Source: Chlorobiaceae bacterium
GTDB lineage: Bacteria > Bacteroidota > Chlorobiia > Chlorobiales > Chlorobiaceae
Reading direction: 5' to 3'
DNA length: 64,000 nt
Assembly: GCA_013335405.1 (NCBI GenBank)
Contig: JAAXVR010000004.1
Span: 1 to 64,000 of the forward strand
The translations under genes were made by a program, and so were the position numbers. This document shows, one piece after another, positions 57,312-64,000 of this stretch; the stretch's first letter is position 1; the number at the start of each line of letters is the position of its first letter. The notes under the pieces are model-generated. The model did no database searches. It saw nothing but the letters and a program-made list of their open reading frames with translations, and was not told where the DNA came from.

Positions 57312-58058
57312 ATGAACAGGGTTGAAATGGCGTCCACTTTTTTTATCAGTGACATTCATGCAGGTCTGCAGGACGAAAAAAGCGAGCAATTGAAGCTTGA
57401 CAGTCTGGAACGGCTTTTCGCCATCATAAGGGCGGAAGGCCGTTCCCTGTATATGCTTGGAGATATCCTCGATTACTGGCTGGAGTTCCGCCACGTAATC
57501 CCGAAGGGTTTTACCCGATTGTTCTGTCTGTTGTCCGGACTTGTCCGCAGCGGCATCGAGGTGGTTTACATCGCCGGAAACCATGATTTTCACCTCGGGG
57601 AATTTTTCCGGAAAGAACTCGGAGTCCGGACGCTGTATGGCGTGCAGGATGTCACCATCGACGGACAGAAATTCATTCTTGCCCATGGGGACGGCCTGGG
57701 AAGCGGGGATCATGGTTATAAATTCTTTACCCGCTTTATCCGGACCCCGTTCAACATCGCCATGCTGTCCAAATTTCATCCTGATTTTGCCGTGTGGCTG
57801 ATAAAAGGATACTCACGATACAGTCGCGACCACAAACCGGACAATCGGGTATTTGAAACGGACAGACTGCTCGATTTTGCGGAAAAATTGGCCACAGAGC
57901 GCGATTTCCATTATTTTATCTGCGGCCACAACCACGTACGGGGGATCACGGAACTCCGGGATGGCGAAAAATCCTACGTGAACCTGGGTTCATGGATCGA
58001 CGGCCCTCCATTTTACGGGGTGCTGGAACATGGTGTCGTGGAACTCAGGAAGGTCTAA
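57312..58058 (+). CDS. LpxH-like UDP-2,3-diacylglucosamine diphosphatase / metallophosphoesterase
   Basis: 248 residues. Calcineurin-like metal motifs in order: FISDIHAGL (D, H), GDILDYW (GD...D), GNHDFH, LAHGDGL and GHNHV. The length and spacing match LpxH, the third-last shared step of lipid A (after LpxA and LpxD), hydrolysing UDP-diacylglucosamine to lipid X. An LpxG/LpxI-type alternative was not evident. It follows the kinase-like gene by 10 bases and precedes hisG. Confidence 0.78.
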   Translation: MNRVEMASTFFISDIHAGLQDEKSEQLKLDSLERLFAIIRAEGRSLYMLGDILDYWLEFRHVIPKGFTRLFCLLSGLVRSGIEVVYIAGNHDFHLGEFFRKELGVRTLYGVQDVTIDGQKFILAHGDGLGSGDHGYKFFTRFIRTPFNIAMLSKFHPDFAVWLIKGYSRYSRDHKPDNRVFETDRLLDFAEKLATERDFHYFICGHNHVRGITELRDGEKSYVNLGSWIDGPPFYGVLEHGVVELRKV

Positions 58059-58090
58059 TGCTACGTTAAATCACAGAAAAAAAAGAAGAT

Positions 58091-58975
58091 ATGAGCAATG
58101 ATAACAAGGTGCTGAAACTTGGCTTGCCGAAAGGAAGCCTCCAGGATTCGACAATCGATCTTTTCGCACATGCCGGGTTTCATTTTTCAGTTCAGAGCCG
58201 TTCCTATTTTCCTTCCATCGATGACGATGAGCTTGAAGCCATACTGATCAGGGCTCAGGAGATGGCCCATTATGTGGAAATGGGTGCGTTCGATGTCGGA
58301 CTCACCGGAAAGGACTGGATTATCGAAACCGGCGCCGATGTCGTCGAAGTTGAAGATCTTATCTATTCAAAGGCATCGATGCGACCCGTTCGCTGGGTCC
58401 TTGCCGTTCCGGAGAGCTCTCCGGTGAAATCGGTCAAAGATCTCGAAGGCAAGCATATCGCGACCGAGGTGGTCAATATCACAAAACAGTACCTTGCGAG
58501 GAATGGTGTCAACGCATCCGTTGAATTCAGCTGGGGCGCCACCGAGGTCAAGCCGCCCGATCTTGCCGATGCGATAGTCGAAGTGACTGAAACGGGTTCT
58601 TCACTCAGGGCGAACAAGCTGAGGATTATCGAGACGATTCTTGAATCCAATACGAAACTCATCGCGAACCGGAATTCATGGAACGATCCATGGAAACGGG
58701 AGAAGATTGAAAATATGGCTTTGCTGCTCAAAGGGGCCATCAATGCCCAGGGCAAGGTGGGCCTGAAGATGAATGCGCCAAAAGCCGCGCTCGAAAATAT
58801 CCTTTCGATCATTCCTTCACTGCGCCAGCCGACCATATCGCATCTTGTCGAGGAAGGATGGGTTGCGCTCGAGGTCATCGTTACCGAAAGGATTGTCCGC
58901 AATCTTATTCCGGAACTGAAAAAGGCCGGGGCTGAAGGCATCTTTGAATATGACATCAACAAACTGATCGACTGA
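58091..58975 (+). CDS. hisG: ATP phosphoribosyltransferase, long form
   Basis: First step of histidine synthesis. 294 residues, so it is the long form with a C-terminal ACT-like regulatory domain ([35 protein letters not shown]), subject to feedback by histidine. The N-terminal block [21 protein letters not shown] and [10 protein letters not shown], plus [15 protein letters not shown], are typical. Not with other his genes here. A terminator follows. Confidence 0.95.
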   Translation: MSNDNKVLKLGLPKGSLQDSTIDLFAHAGFHFSVQSRSYFPSIDDDELEAILIRAQEMAHYVEMGAFDVGLTGKDWIIETGADVVEVEDLIYSKASMRPVRWVLAVPESSPVKSVKDLEGKHIATEVVNITKQYLARNGVNASVEFSWGATEVKPPDLADAIVEVTETGSSLRANKLRIIETILESNTKLIANRNSWNDPWKREKIENMALLLKGAINAQGKVGLKMNAPKAALENILSIIPSLRQPTISHLVEEGWVALEVIVTERIVRNLIPELKKAGAEGIFEYDINKLID

Positions 58976-59003
58976 TCAGGACCGGTTTTCCATCAGCAAC
59001 AAG

Positions 59004-59026
59004 ACCGCCCTGCAGGGCGGTTTTTT
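59004..59026 (+). terminator. Terminator after hisG
   Basis: ACCGCCC (59004-59010) pairs with GGGCGGT (59015-59021) around TGCA, with TTTTTT at the 3' side. It separates hisG from the glycosyltransferase that begins 10 bases later. Confidence 0.9.
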
Positions 59027-59035
59027 AAGGGCGCC

Positions 59036-60178
59036 ATGTTCCTCCTTGTTTACCAGATCCTTGTCCTTTTTTCTCTCCTGGTTTTTTTCGGGATCATGCT
59101 CATGAATCTCCGCGATCTTGCACCGCTTCCCGAAAGCGGAGTTGCGCGGGGACCGTTCGTGTCAGTGCTGGTACCTGCAAGAAACGAGATGCTGAATATC
59201 GAGCGCTGCGTGCGTTCACTCCTTCGACAGGATTACCTGGATTACGAGATTATCGTTCTCGACGACGGGTCGACCGATGAAACGCCATCCATGCTCAGGG
59301 GGCTCCTGGCGGAGGCCGGGACAAGGATGCGGGTGCTGCAGGGCGAACAGCTCCCGCCTGGCTGGCACGGCAAGGCATGGGCATGTTTTCAGCTTGCCCG
59401 TGAAGCGAAAGGCGAACTCATGCTGTTTACCGATGCCGATACCTTCCATGAGCCCGATGCACTTCGCCGCTCGGCCGGGGCCCTTGTCGAATCCGGTGCT
59501 GATATGCTTTCCCTCACTCCGCGTCAGGAACTCGGTTCCTTCTGGGAAAAACTCGTTGTTCCCCTGGTGTACGTTATCCTCATGTCCTACCTGCCGATCC
59601 GTTTTGTCAGCCGAACGAAAATACCGGCCTTCTGCTTTGCGAACGGCCAGTTCATTCTTGCCAGACGGGAGATCTACCGGAAGATCCATGGACATGCCTC
59701 CGTCAGGAATGTGCTTGTAGAAGACGTCTGGCTCTGCAGGGAGGTGAAGAAAACGGGAGGGCGCGTCGTGGCCTTCGACGGCACTTCCGCCGTCAGCTGC
59801 AGGATGTACCGGTCATTTCAGGGTATCTGGGAAGGGTTTTCCAAGAACCTGTTTGCAGGCTTCGGTTACCGTACGGCTGGTTTTTTCCTGCTCATGCTGC
59901 TCGTTTCCGTTTTTTATATCCTTCCCTATGTGTTTCTCGCTGCAGCCTTTTTCGGTGCAGTGTTCACTCCTGCGATGTTCTGGCTGCCGTTCGCTCAGGT
60001 ACTGCTTGCGATCCTTTCAAGGCTTGCAATAGCCGTGAAGTTCCGTCAGCCGTTCATATCCGCTCTGCTGCATGTGTTTTCCCAGCTTGCACTGCTTGCC
60101 ATAGCATGCAATTCGTTTTATCTCATCAGATCAGGAAAAGGTGCTCGATGGAAAGGGCGGCGGTATAATTTTTCCTGA
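59036..60178 (+). CDS. cruC: Membrane GT2 glycosyltransferase, probably chlorobactene glucosyltransferase CruC
   Basis: 380 residues. One N-terminal membrane segment (1-24), then a GT2 domain with VSVLVPARNE (42-51), the DD of LDDGSTDE (76-77), the TDAD of metal/sugar binding (132-135) and the acidic pair VEDVW (229-230). Three or more C-terminal membrane segments follow, like carotenoid glycosyltransferases. CruC (CT1987 in C. tepidum) glycosylates chlorobactene; the nearby bchK/hisG neighbourhood matches the order I recall. This is inference from family plus location. Confidence 0.7.
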   Translation: MFLLVYQILVLFSLLVFFGIMLMNLRDLAPLPESGVARGPFVSVLVPARNEMLNIERCVRSLLRQDYLDYEIIVLDDGSTDETPSMLRGLLAEAGTRMRVLQGEQLPPGWHGKAWACFQLAREAKGELMLFTDADTFHEPDALRRSAGALVESGADMLSLTPRQELGSFWEKLVVPLVYVILMSYLPIRFVSRTKIPAFCFANGQFILARREIYRKIHGHASVRNVLVEDVWLCREVKKTGGRVVAFDGTSAVSCRMYRSFQGIWEGFSKNLFAGFGYRTAGFFLLMLLVSVFYILPYVFLAAAFFGAVFTPAMFWLPFAQVLLAILSRLAIAVKFRQPFISALLHVFSQLALLAIACNSFYLIRSGKGARWKGRRYNFS

Positions 60179-60297
60179 ACCGGGAGGTATTCGGGGAAGG
60201 CGATAATTTTTTTTACATTAACGGATTACTTACCGTTTTTCCGGCAGTGTTTTTCATGGCATTCCGGAGAAAATCAATTACAAACAAGTAGAGCGCT

Positions 60298-61251
60298 ATG
60301 GGTTTCTTATCGAAAATATTCGGGAAAAAGGAAGAAGTCGAACTGAAGCGTCCGAAACTGATCGAAGACGTGAACCTGATCAAAACGATGGAAGGTCATC
60401 AGGACCGCGTGCTGGGAGTCAAGTTCAGTCCCGACGGAAAAAAACTCGTCAGCGGAAGCTTCGATGAAAAGGTTATGCTGTGGGATGTCGAAAGCGGCCA
60501 GCCGCTCCATACCATGTCCGGCCATACGACATGGGTCAAGTGCGTCGATTACAGCCCGAAAGGCGACAAGGTCGCAAGCGGGAGCATCGACAGCACGGTG
60601 AGGATCTGGGATGTATCGACAGGCAACTGCCTGCATGTCTGCAAGGGGCATGACACCGAGGTACGCATGATCGTCTTCAGCCCGGACGGAAATATGCTTG
60701 CGAGCTGCTCCCGCGATGCGACAATTAAATTGTGGGATGTTGAAAGCGGAAGCGAAATAAAAACCGTCACCGGCCACAAATCCTATATCGAATGTGTTTC
60801 TTTCAGCCATGACGGTAAAAAAATAGTGAGCTGCGGCGAAGAGCCGATCGTAAAAATCTGGGATGTCGAAACAGGGAAAAATACAGCCAACTTCAAAACC
60901 GGTGACACCCTGTCTCATTCGGCGGTGTTCAGCCCCGACGATAAACTGATCGCCTTCAGCGGCCGTGATGCAAAAATCAGAATTCTCGATGCCGAAAGCG
61001 GCGAAATTCTAAAAGTGCTTGAAGGTCACGAGGACGCTGTGCGATGTGTCTGTTTCCATCCGGAAGGAACCATGCTGGCCAGCGCGGCCAACGATGAATC
61101 GGTCAGGCTCTGGGATGTCAGGTCCGGACAGCTTCTTCACACATATCGCGGTCATGTGCTCGAAGTGCAGTCTGTGGATATTTCCCCTGATGGAAAGACG
61201 ATCGTCAGCGGCAGCGATGACCGCAAGATCAAATTCTGGGGTATTCGGTGA
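60298..61251 (+). CDS. Seven-bladed WD40-repeat protein
   Basis: 317 residues. Seven WD repeats can be counted (GHQD...MLWDV, GHTT...RIWDV, GHDT...KLWDV, GHKS...KIWDV, a degenerate fifth ending RILDA, GHED...RLWDV, GHVL...KFWGIR), enough for one complete propeller. The N terminus MGFLSKIFGKKEE is short, basic and amphipathic, with no signal peptide, so it could bind the inner face of a membrane. No catalytic domain is fused. Probably a scaffold; partner unknown. Confidence 0.9.
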   Translation: MGFLSKIFGKKEEVELKRPKLIEDVNLIKTMEGHQDRVLGVKFSPDGKKLVSGSFDEKVMLWDVESGQPLHTMSGHTTWVKCVDYSPKGDKVASGSIDSTVRIWDVSTGNCLHVCKGHDTEVRMIVFSPDGNMLASCSRDATIKLWDVESGSEIKTVTGHKSYIECVSFSHDGKKIVSCGEEPIVKIWDVETGKNTANFKTGDTLSHSAVFSPDDKLIAFSGRDAKIRILDAESGEILKVLEGHEDAVRCVCFHPEGTMLASAANDESVRLWDVRSGQLLHTYRGHVLEVQSVDISPDGKTIVSGSDDRKIKFWGIR

Positions 61252-61463
61252 TCTTTCAGGGGGATGTTACAACAGTGATCGTTGACGTTCCGGGGTTCCC
61301 TGCCATCCATGCGGAACGTAAAAATACCTGTAACGTCATGCCCGGTTTTTGATTTGTGCGTAAAGTGAGTAAATTGCCGGAATAAACAAATATTTTTTCA
61401 AAAATCTCGATAAGGAAACGTGATGGCCAGGGCCGCGTTTCACGAAGAAAAAAAGAGGGTGCT

Positions 61464-61676
61464 ATGGGGACTCAGGTTGAAGGAACCGTAAAATGGTTCA
61501 ACGAAGAAAAAGGTTACGGTTTTATTGCGCAGAAAGAAGGGAAAGATGTTTTCGTACATCACAGCGCTATTGTCGGTAAAGGCCGCAAAACCCTCGTCGA
61601 GGGACAGAAAGTTCTGATGGAAGTGGTACAGGGAGCCAAAGGTCTTCAGGCCGAAGGAGTCACTCCGCTTTCCTGA
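61464..61676 (+). CDS. Cold-shock protein, CspA family
   Basis: 70 residues. RNP motifs [13 protein letters not shown] (with GYGFI) and VFVHHSAI are typical of the single cold-shock domain that binds RNA and ssDNA. Preceded by AGAGGG. The 210-base upstream region could be a structured, cold-responsive leader, which is usual for the family, but I see no single strong fold. Confidence 0.95.
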   Translation: MGTQVEGTVKWFNEEKGYGFIAQKEGKDVFVHHSAIVGKGRKTLVEGQKVLMEVVQGAKGLQAEGVTPLS

Positions 61677-61810
61677 AACCCGTTACGAGGCGTCCTGCCG
61701 CCCTCTCCGGCGGTATCACGGTCATCGATAACAGATTTTCATGCGGTATTTTTGCATGAATGGGTTTGGTATGTATTACCGGACCGCATAGTTTCAGATA
61801 GTTCTGATAA

Positions 61811-61845
61811 GGGAGGGCACATGGAAAAATGTGCCCTCCCTCTGT
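61811..61845 (+). terminator. Hairpin downstream of the cold-shock gene
   Basis: GGGAGGGCACAT (61811-61822) pairs with ATGTGCCCTCCC (61829-61840) around a GGAAAA loop, followed by TCTGTTTATTT. The stem is strong, the tail broken. A terminator is most likely, although it is 130 bases beyond the cold-shock stop. Confidence 0.6.
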
Positions 61846-61934
61846 TTATTTCGCAGAGCATTCATTGCTGACCTCTCTTTTTTCTGGTGGTCCGCACTGA
61901 ATGTTTTGACGTACACCCTATAGTCATTGTCATC

Positions 61935-62831
61935 ATGCTCAGGACAAACGAAAAGAACCTGGTGGAATTCCTTCTGCAATGCCAGCCCGGCCAGCCGAGA
62001 ACCAGGGGTAACTGGGAAGTGGATCATCACGGTACGCCGTTCATTCTCCCCTCCATAGGGGGCATAACCCTCAATGTACAGGCCGGGGATCCGGCTTTCG
62101 GATGGGCAGGAGACCATATAGAGCCGGGAGTGAGCTGCACGGCCGATACCAACAAACCGTTCGAGCACCCCAATGTCGGCCTCCAGATCTATTCCTGCGC
62201 AGGGAACAGGGCGACGGTCGCCACAGGTGAAGCGAAAGGCGCTGAAGGTATCGTTCTCGGCCATCACGGAGGTTCTGAGCATGTCATTGTCGATTTCCCG
62301 AGGGATTTCAAGGAAAAGATGCTCTACAGCGACACCATCGTCATCAGGGGTAGAGGTCAGGGCCTCGGATTGCAGGATTATCCGGACATCACGCTCTTCA
62401 ATCTCGATCCTGACCTCCTGAAGGCCATGAACATCCGGGAACTGGAGGGAGGTGTCCTGGAAGTACCGGTAACGACCATCGTGCCCGCTGTCTGCATGGG
62501 TTCCGGCATCGGGTCCGCACATGTGGCGAAAGGGGACTACGATATCATGACAAGCGATGCCGATACGGTCAGGGAGTACGGTATCGACAGGATCCGTTTC
62601 GGTGATTTCGTCGCCCTCCTCGACCATGACAACCGTTTCGGACGCGCATATCGCAAAGGTGCTGTGACCATCGGAATCGTCGTGCACAGCAACTGCCTCG
62701 AGGCCGGCCATGGCCCCGGAGTAACGACGCTCATGACATCTCCCTCTCCGCGAATCAGGCCCGTAATCGATCCGGGTGCCAATATCGCCGATCTTCTCGG
62801 TTTCGGTACCCGAAAGGCGGAGCTCACGTAA
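61935..62831 (+). CDS. DUF4438 family protein
   Basis: 298 residues from [15 protein letters not shown]. Blocks [79 protein letters not shown] and [22 protein letters not shown] match DUF4438, a conserved globular family of unknown function known mostly from anaerobes. The HGPGVT and GDYDIMT stretches are strongly conserved. No signal or membrane segment. The longer frame from 61887 lacks a clear ribosome site, and so does this start. Confidence 0.85.
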   Translation: MLRTNEKNLVEFLLQCQPGQPRTRGNWEVDHHGTPFILPSIGGITLNVQAGDPAFGWAGDHIEPGVSCTADTNKPFEHPNVGLQIYSCAGNRATVATGEAKGAEGIVLGHHGGSEHVIVDFPRDFKEKMLYSDTIVIRGRGQGLGLQDYPDITLFNLDPDLLKAMNIRELEGGVLEVPVTTIVPAVCMGSGIGSAHVAKGDYDIMTSDADTVREYGIDRIRFGDFVALLDHDNRFGRAYRKGAVTIGIVVHSNCLEAGHGPGVTTLMTSPSPRIRPVIDPGANIADLLGFGTRKAELT

Positions 62832-63272
62832 CAGAACGACCATCCTGTATTCTCCTGGCGTTACCCCTCCGGGCATATCGTTTTGAAGATGGCGAAGGGT
62901 CGGGTGCGTTTGTTCTGACTCTTTCCATTGGAAAACATGCCTTGCAGCAAGAATTCACGGAGTGAAAATATTGATGGTGAGCGAGGCTTTTCTGCAGCGT
63001 TTCACAGCCTATGCCCTTGAAGGATCATTCGGACAAGGGGAATACAGGATAACCTCTCTCTCTCTCTCTGAGCGGAAAATTCGATCCCGTGCAGTTCTGG
63101 ACGGGCCAGCGGTTCGGCCGATGGCCTGCATGACGTTAGCGAGAATGGACAGCAGGTGGACGAGCCGCAAGGAGCAGGCAACAGGGAATTTTTTGAAGAC
63201 GTGAAATGTTGCTGTTTATTGATTCCCGTTGAATTATCGTTGTTGCAATCAATAGAAAAGGGAGATGCAGTC
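62832..63272. other. Intergenic region upstream of the small heat-shock gene
   Basis: No supported gene. It holds an eight-unit CT repeat at 63054-63069 in an otherwise unremarkable frame (62962-63204), and an inverted repeat TATTGATT (63217-63224)/AATCAATA (63247-63254) just before the heat-shock gene. Confidence 0.5.
63217..63254 (+). promoter_or_regulatory. Inverted repeat upstream of hsp20
   Basis: TATTGATT and AATCAATA are perfect 8-bp inverted arms separated by 22 bases, ending 18 bases before the ATG. It might be an operator or a weak temperature-sensitive fold over the ribosome site. It does not match the CIRCE element. Confidence 0.35.
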
Positions 63273-63692
63273 ATGGCATTGAAACTTTACGGAAGGGACC
63301 CCCTGAAGATGTTCGAGGATGTGTTCAACGACAAGGTATCGCCTTTCTTTTCTTCGATGATCAACCCCGCTTTCAAGGTCGATATAAGCGAGGATGAAGA
63401 GGCTATCTATGTTTCAGCCGACATGCCCGGCATGAAAAAGGAGGATGTGAAGGTATCGCTGGAAGACGATATCCTTTGCATCAGTACCGAGAGGAAACAG
63501 GAGGAGGAAGAGAAGAAAAAGGGGTACCACCGCATCGAGCGGACCTGGGGAAGCATGAGTCGGAGTTTTTCGGTCGGTGAAAATGTCGATCCCGAGAACA
63601 TTGCGGCCTCCTACGACAACGGAGTCCTGAAAGTCACCATACCGAAAAAGGAAGCCGAGCCTAAGAAAGGCAAGGAAATCGAGGTCAAGTGA
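63273..63692 (+). CDS. Small heat-shock protein, Hsp20/alpha-crystallin family
   Basis: 139 residues from MALKLYGRDPLKMFEDVFND. The alpha-crystallin domain runs from FKVDISEDEEAIYVSADMPGMKKEDVKVSLEDD to the hallmark DNGVLKVTIPKKEAEPKKGK, including GVLKVTIPK. ATP-independent holdase. AAAAGGGA precedes the ATG; the frame is open further upstream (63156) without support. Confidence 0.95.
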   Translation: MALKLYGRDPLKMFEDVFNDKVSPFFSSMINPAFKVDISEDEEAIYVSADMPGMKKEDVKVSLEDDILCISTERKQEEEEKKKGYHRIERTWGSMSRSFSVGENVDPENIAASYDNGVLKVTIPKKEAEPKKGKEIEVK

Positions 63693-63719
63693 TCTGAATC
63701 GAAGAAACGCCACAAAAAG

Positions 63720-63747
63720 AAAAACCTCCGCAATCGCGGAGGTTTTT
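63720..63747. terminator. Bidirectional terminator after hsp20
   Basis: AAAAACCTCCGC (63720-63731) pairs with GCGGAGGTTTTT (63736-63747) around AATC. The A and T runs on the two sides fit termination of hsp20 and of the convergent partial gene. Confidence 0.9.
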
Positions 63748-63779
63748 CTTTTCGGTATTGATCGAAGCGAAGCGGGTTG

Positions 63780-64000
63780 TCAGCAGTTGCGGACAGTCGT
63801 CGAAGTACGGTCCTTGATGGTCGTTTCATCGAATGCATCCCAGTCGTGTTCGTCATGTTCACGCTGGTAGCCTGCTTCCTTGAGCCCGAAGCTCATATCG
63901 GCGACCATTTCGGGCCGGAGCTCCTTGAGGTTTTTCACTTCTTCCTGCGTGAGGATCCTCGACTTGTCGAACCCGAGATCGATCTCGATCTTGCGATTTT
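63780..64000 (-). CDS. C-terminal part of an unidentified protein (truncated by window edge)
   Basis: Read on the minus strand from the window edge, an open frame of at least 73 codons ends with TGA at 63782-63780. It contains NRKIEIDLGFDKSRILTQEEVKNLKELRPEMVADMSFGLKEAGYQ and ends DRTSTTVRNC. The composition is acidic and clearly protein-like, and the terminator beyond it supports it as real. I do not recognise the family from this part; the start lies outside the window. Confidence 0.7.
   Translation of the reverse strand, partial: NRKIEIDLGFDKSRILTQEEVKNLKELRPEMVADMSFGLKEAGYQREHDEHDWDAFDETTIKDRTSTTVRNC

Noticed and set aside
61794..62876. Long minus-strand open frame (360 codons)
   Set aside because: It is the antisense shadow of the DUF4438 gene, whose protein has clear family motifs on the plus strand.
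63054..63069. CT tract considered as a CRISPR-like or tandem-repeat locus
   Set aside because: It is one simple dinucleotide run with no spacers or further repeats; no CRISPR array or cas gene is visible in the window.

Overview
The window comes from the chromosome of a green sulfur bacterium (Chlorobiaceae). The diagnostic content is bchN-bchB-bchL (dark-operative protochlorophyllide reductase), a bchJ-like V4R gene, a UbiA-family (bacterio)chlorophyll synthase next to nifS-nifU-miaB, and a carotenoid-type glycosyltransferase resembling cruC. Lipid A genes (lpxA, an lpxH-like gene) show a Gram-negative envelope. Base composition looks even and moderate, and the conserved genes are not consistent with any other phylum. 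I cannot fix the genus.

Layout. 1-5.3 kb is a worn accessory stretch: a DUF4143 ATPase, an IS3-type transposase remnant, a Fic C-terminal fragment, a methyltransferase, a palindromic intergenic repeat, an orphan Phd/YefM antitoxin, a degraded isoprenylcysteine-methyltransferase-like remnant, a small unknown gene and an alpha/beta hydrolase. 5.3-26.6 kb is rsgA followed by one nearly unbroken str-S10-spc-alpha superoperon (rpsL to rplQ, including fusA, tuf, secY, map, infA, rpmJ, rpoA) on the plus strand, with a hairpin after tuf, a tRNA-Gly(TCC) embedded between rplN and rplX, and a terminator that overlaps the end of the convergent rsmG. 27.5-32.5 kb holds manC, cysS, ysxC, purA and a thiamine-binding-like protein.

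32.6-37 kb is the pigment block bchNBL with convergent bchJ. 37-49 kb contains a large Ig-like lipoprotein, a divergent GlgA, a GmhB-type phosphatase, a HemW-like radical SAM enzyme, a DUF2723 membrane protein, lpxA, a ROK protein, a ComF-type phosphoribosyltransferase, rsmE and an AI-2E-type permease. 49-55 kb has ndk (minus), a short-chain dehydrogenase, then cysK-nifS-nifU (cysteine synthesis and Fe-S assembly) and miaB. 55-60 kb is a probable chlorosome-pigment segment: bchK, a polyprenol (farnesol/phytol) kinase-like membrane protein, an LpxH-like hydrolase, hisG and cruC. 60-64 kb carries a seven-blade WD40 protein, a cold-shock protein, a DUF4438 protein, a small heat-shock protein and the 3' end of an unidentified minus-strand gene.

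The main functional links are: DPOR plus BchJ for chlorophyllide synthesis; BchK plus the adjacent isoprenoid-alcohol kinase-like protein for attaching the bacteriochlorophyll tail; CruC for chlorobactene glycosylation; and CysK/NifS/NifU for sulfur supply to Fe-S enzymes such as DPOR, MiaB and HemW. No CRISPR array, prophage or complete mobile element is visible. The most novel candidates are the BchK-kinase pairing, three enzymes that have lost family signature residues (GlgA, ROK, ManC), and the WD40 protein with an amphipathic N terminus. All assignments are read from translated sequence and remembered family motifs; no database search was run.
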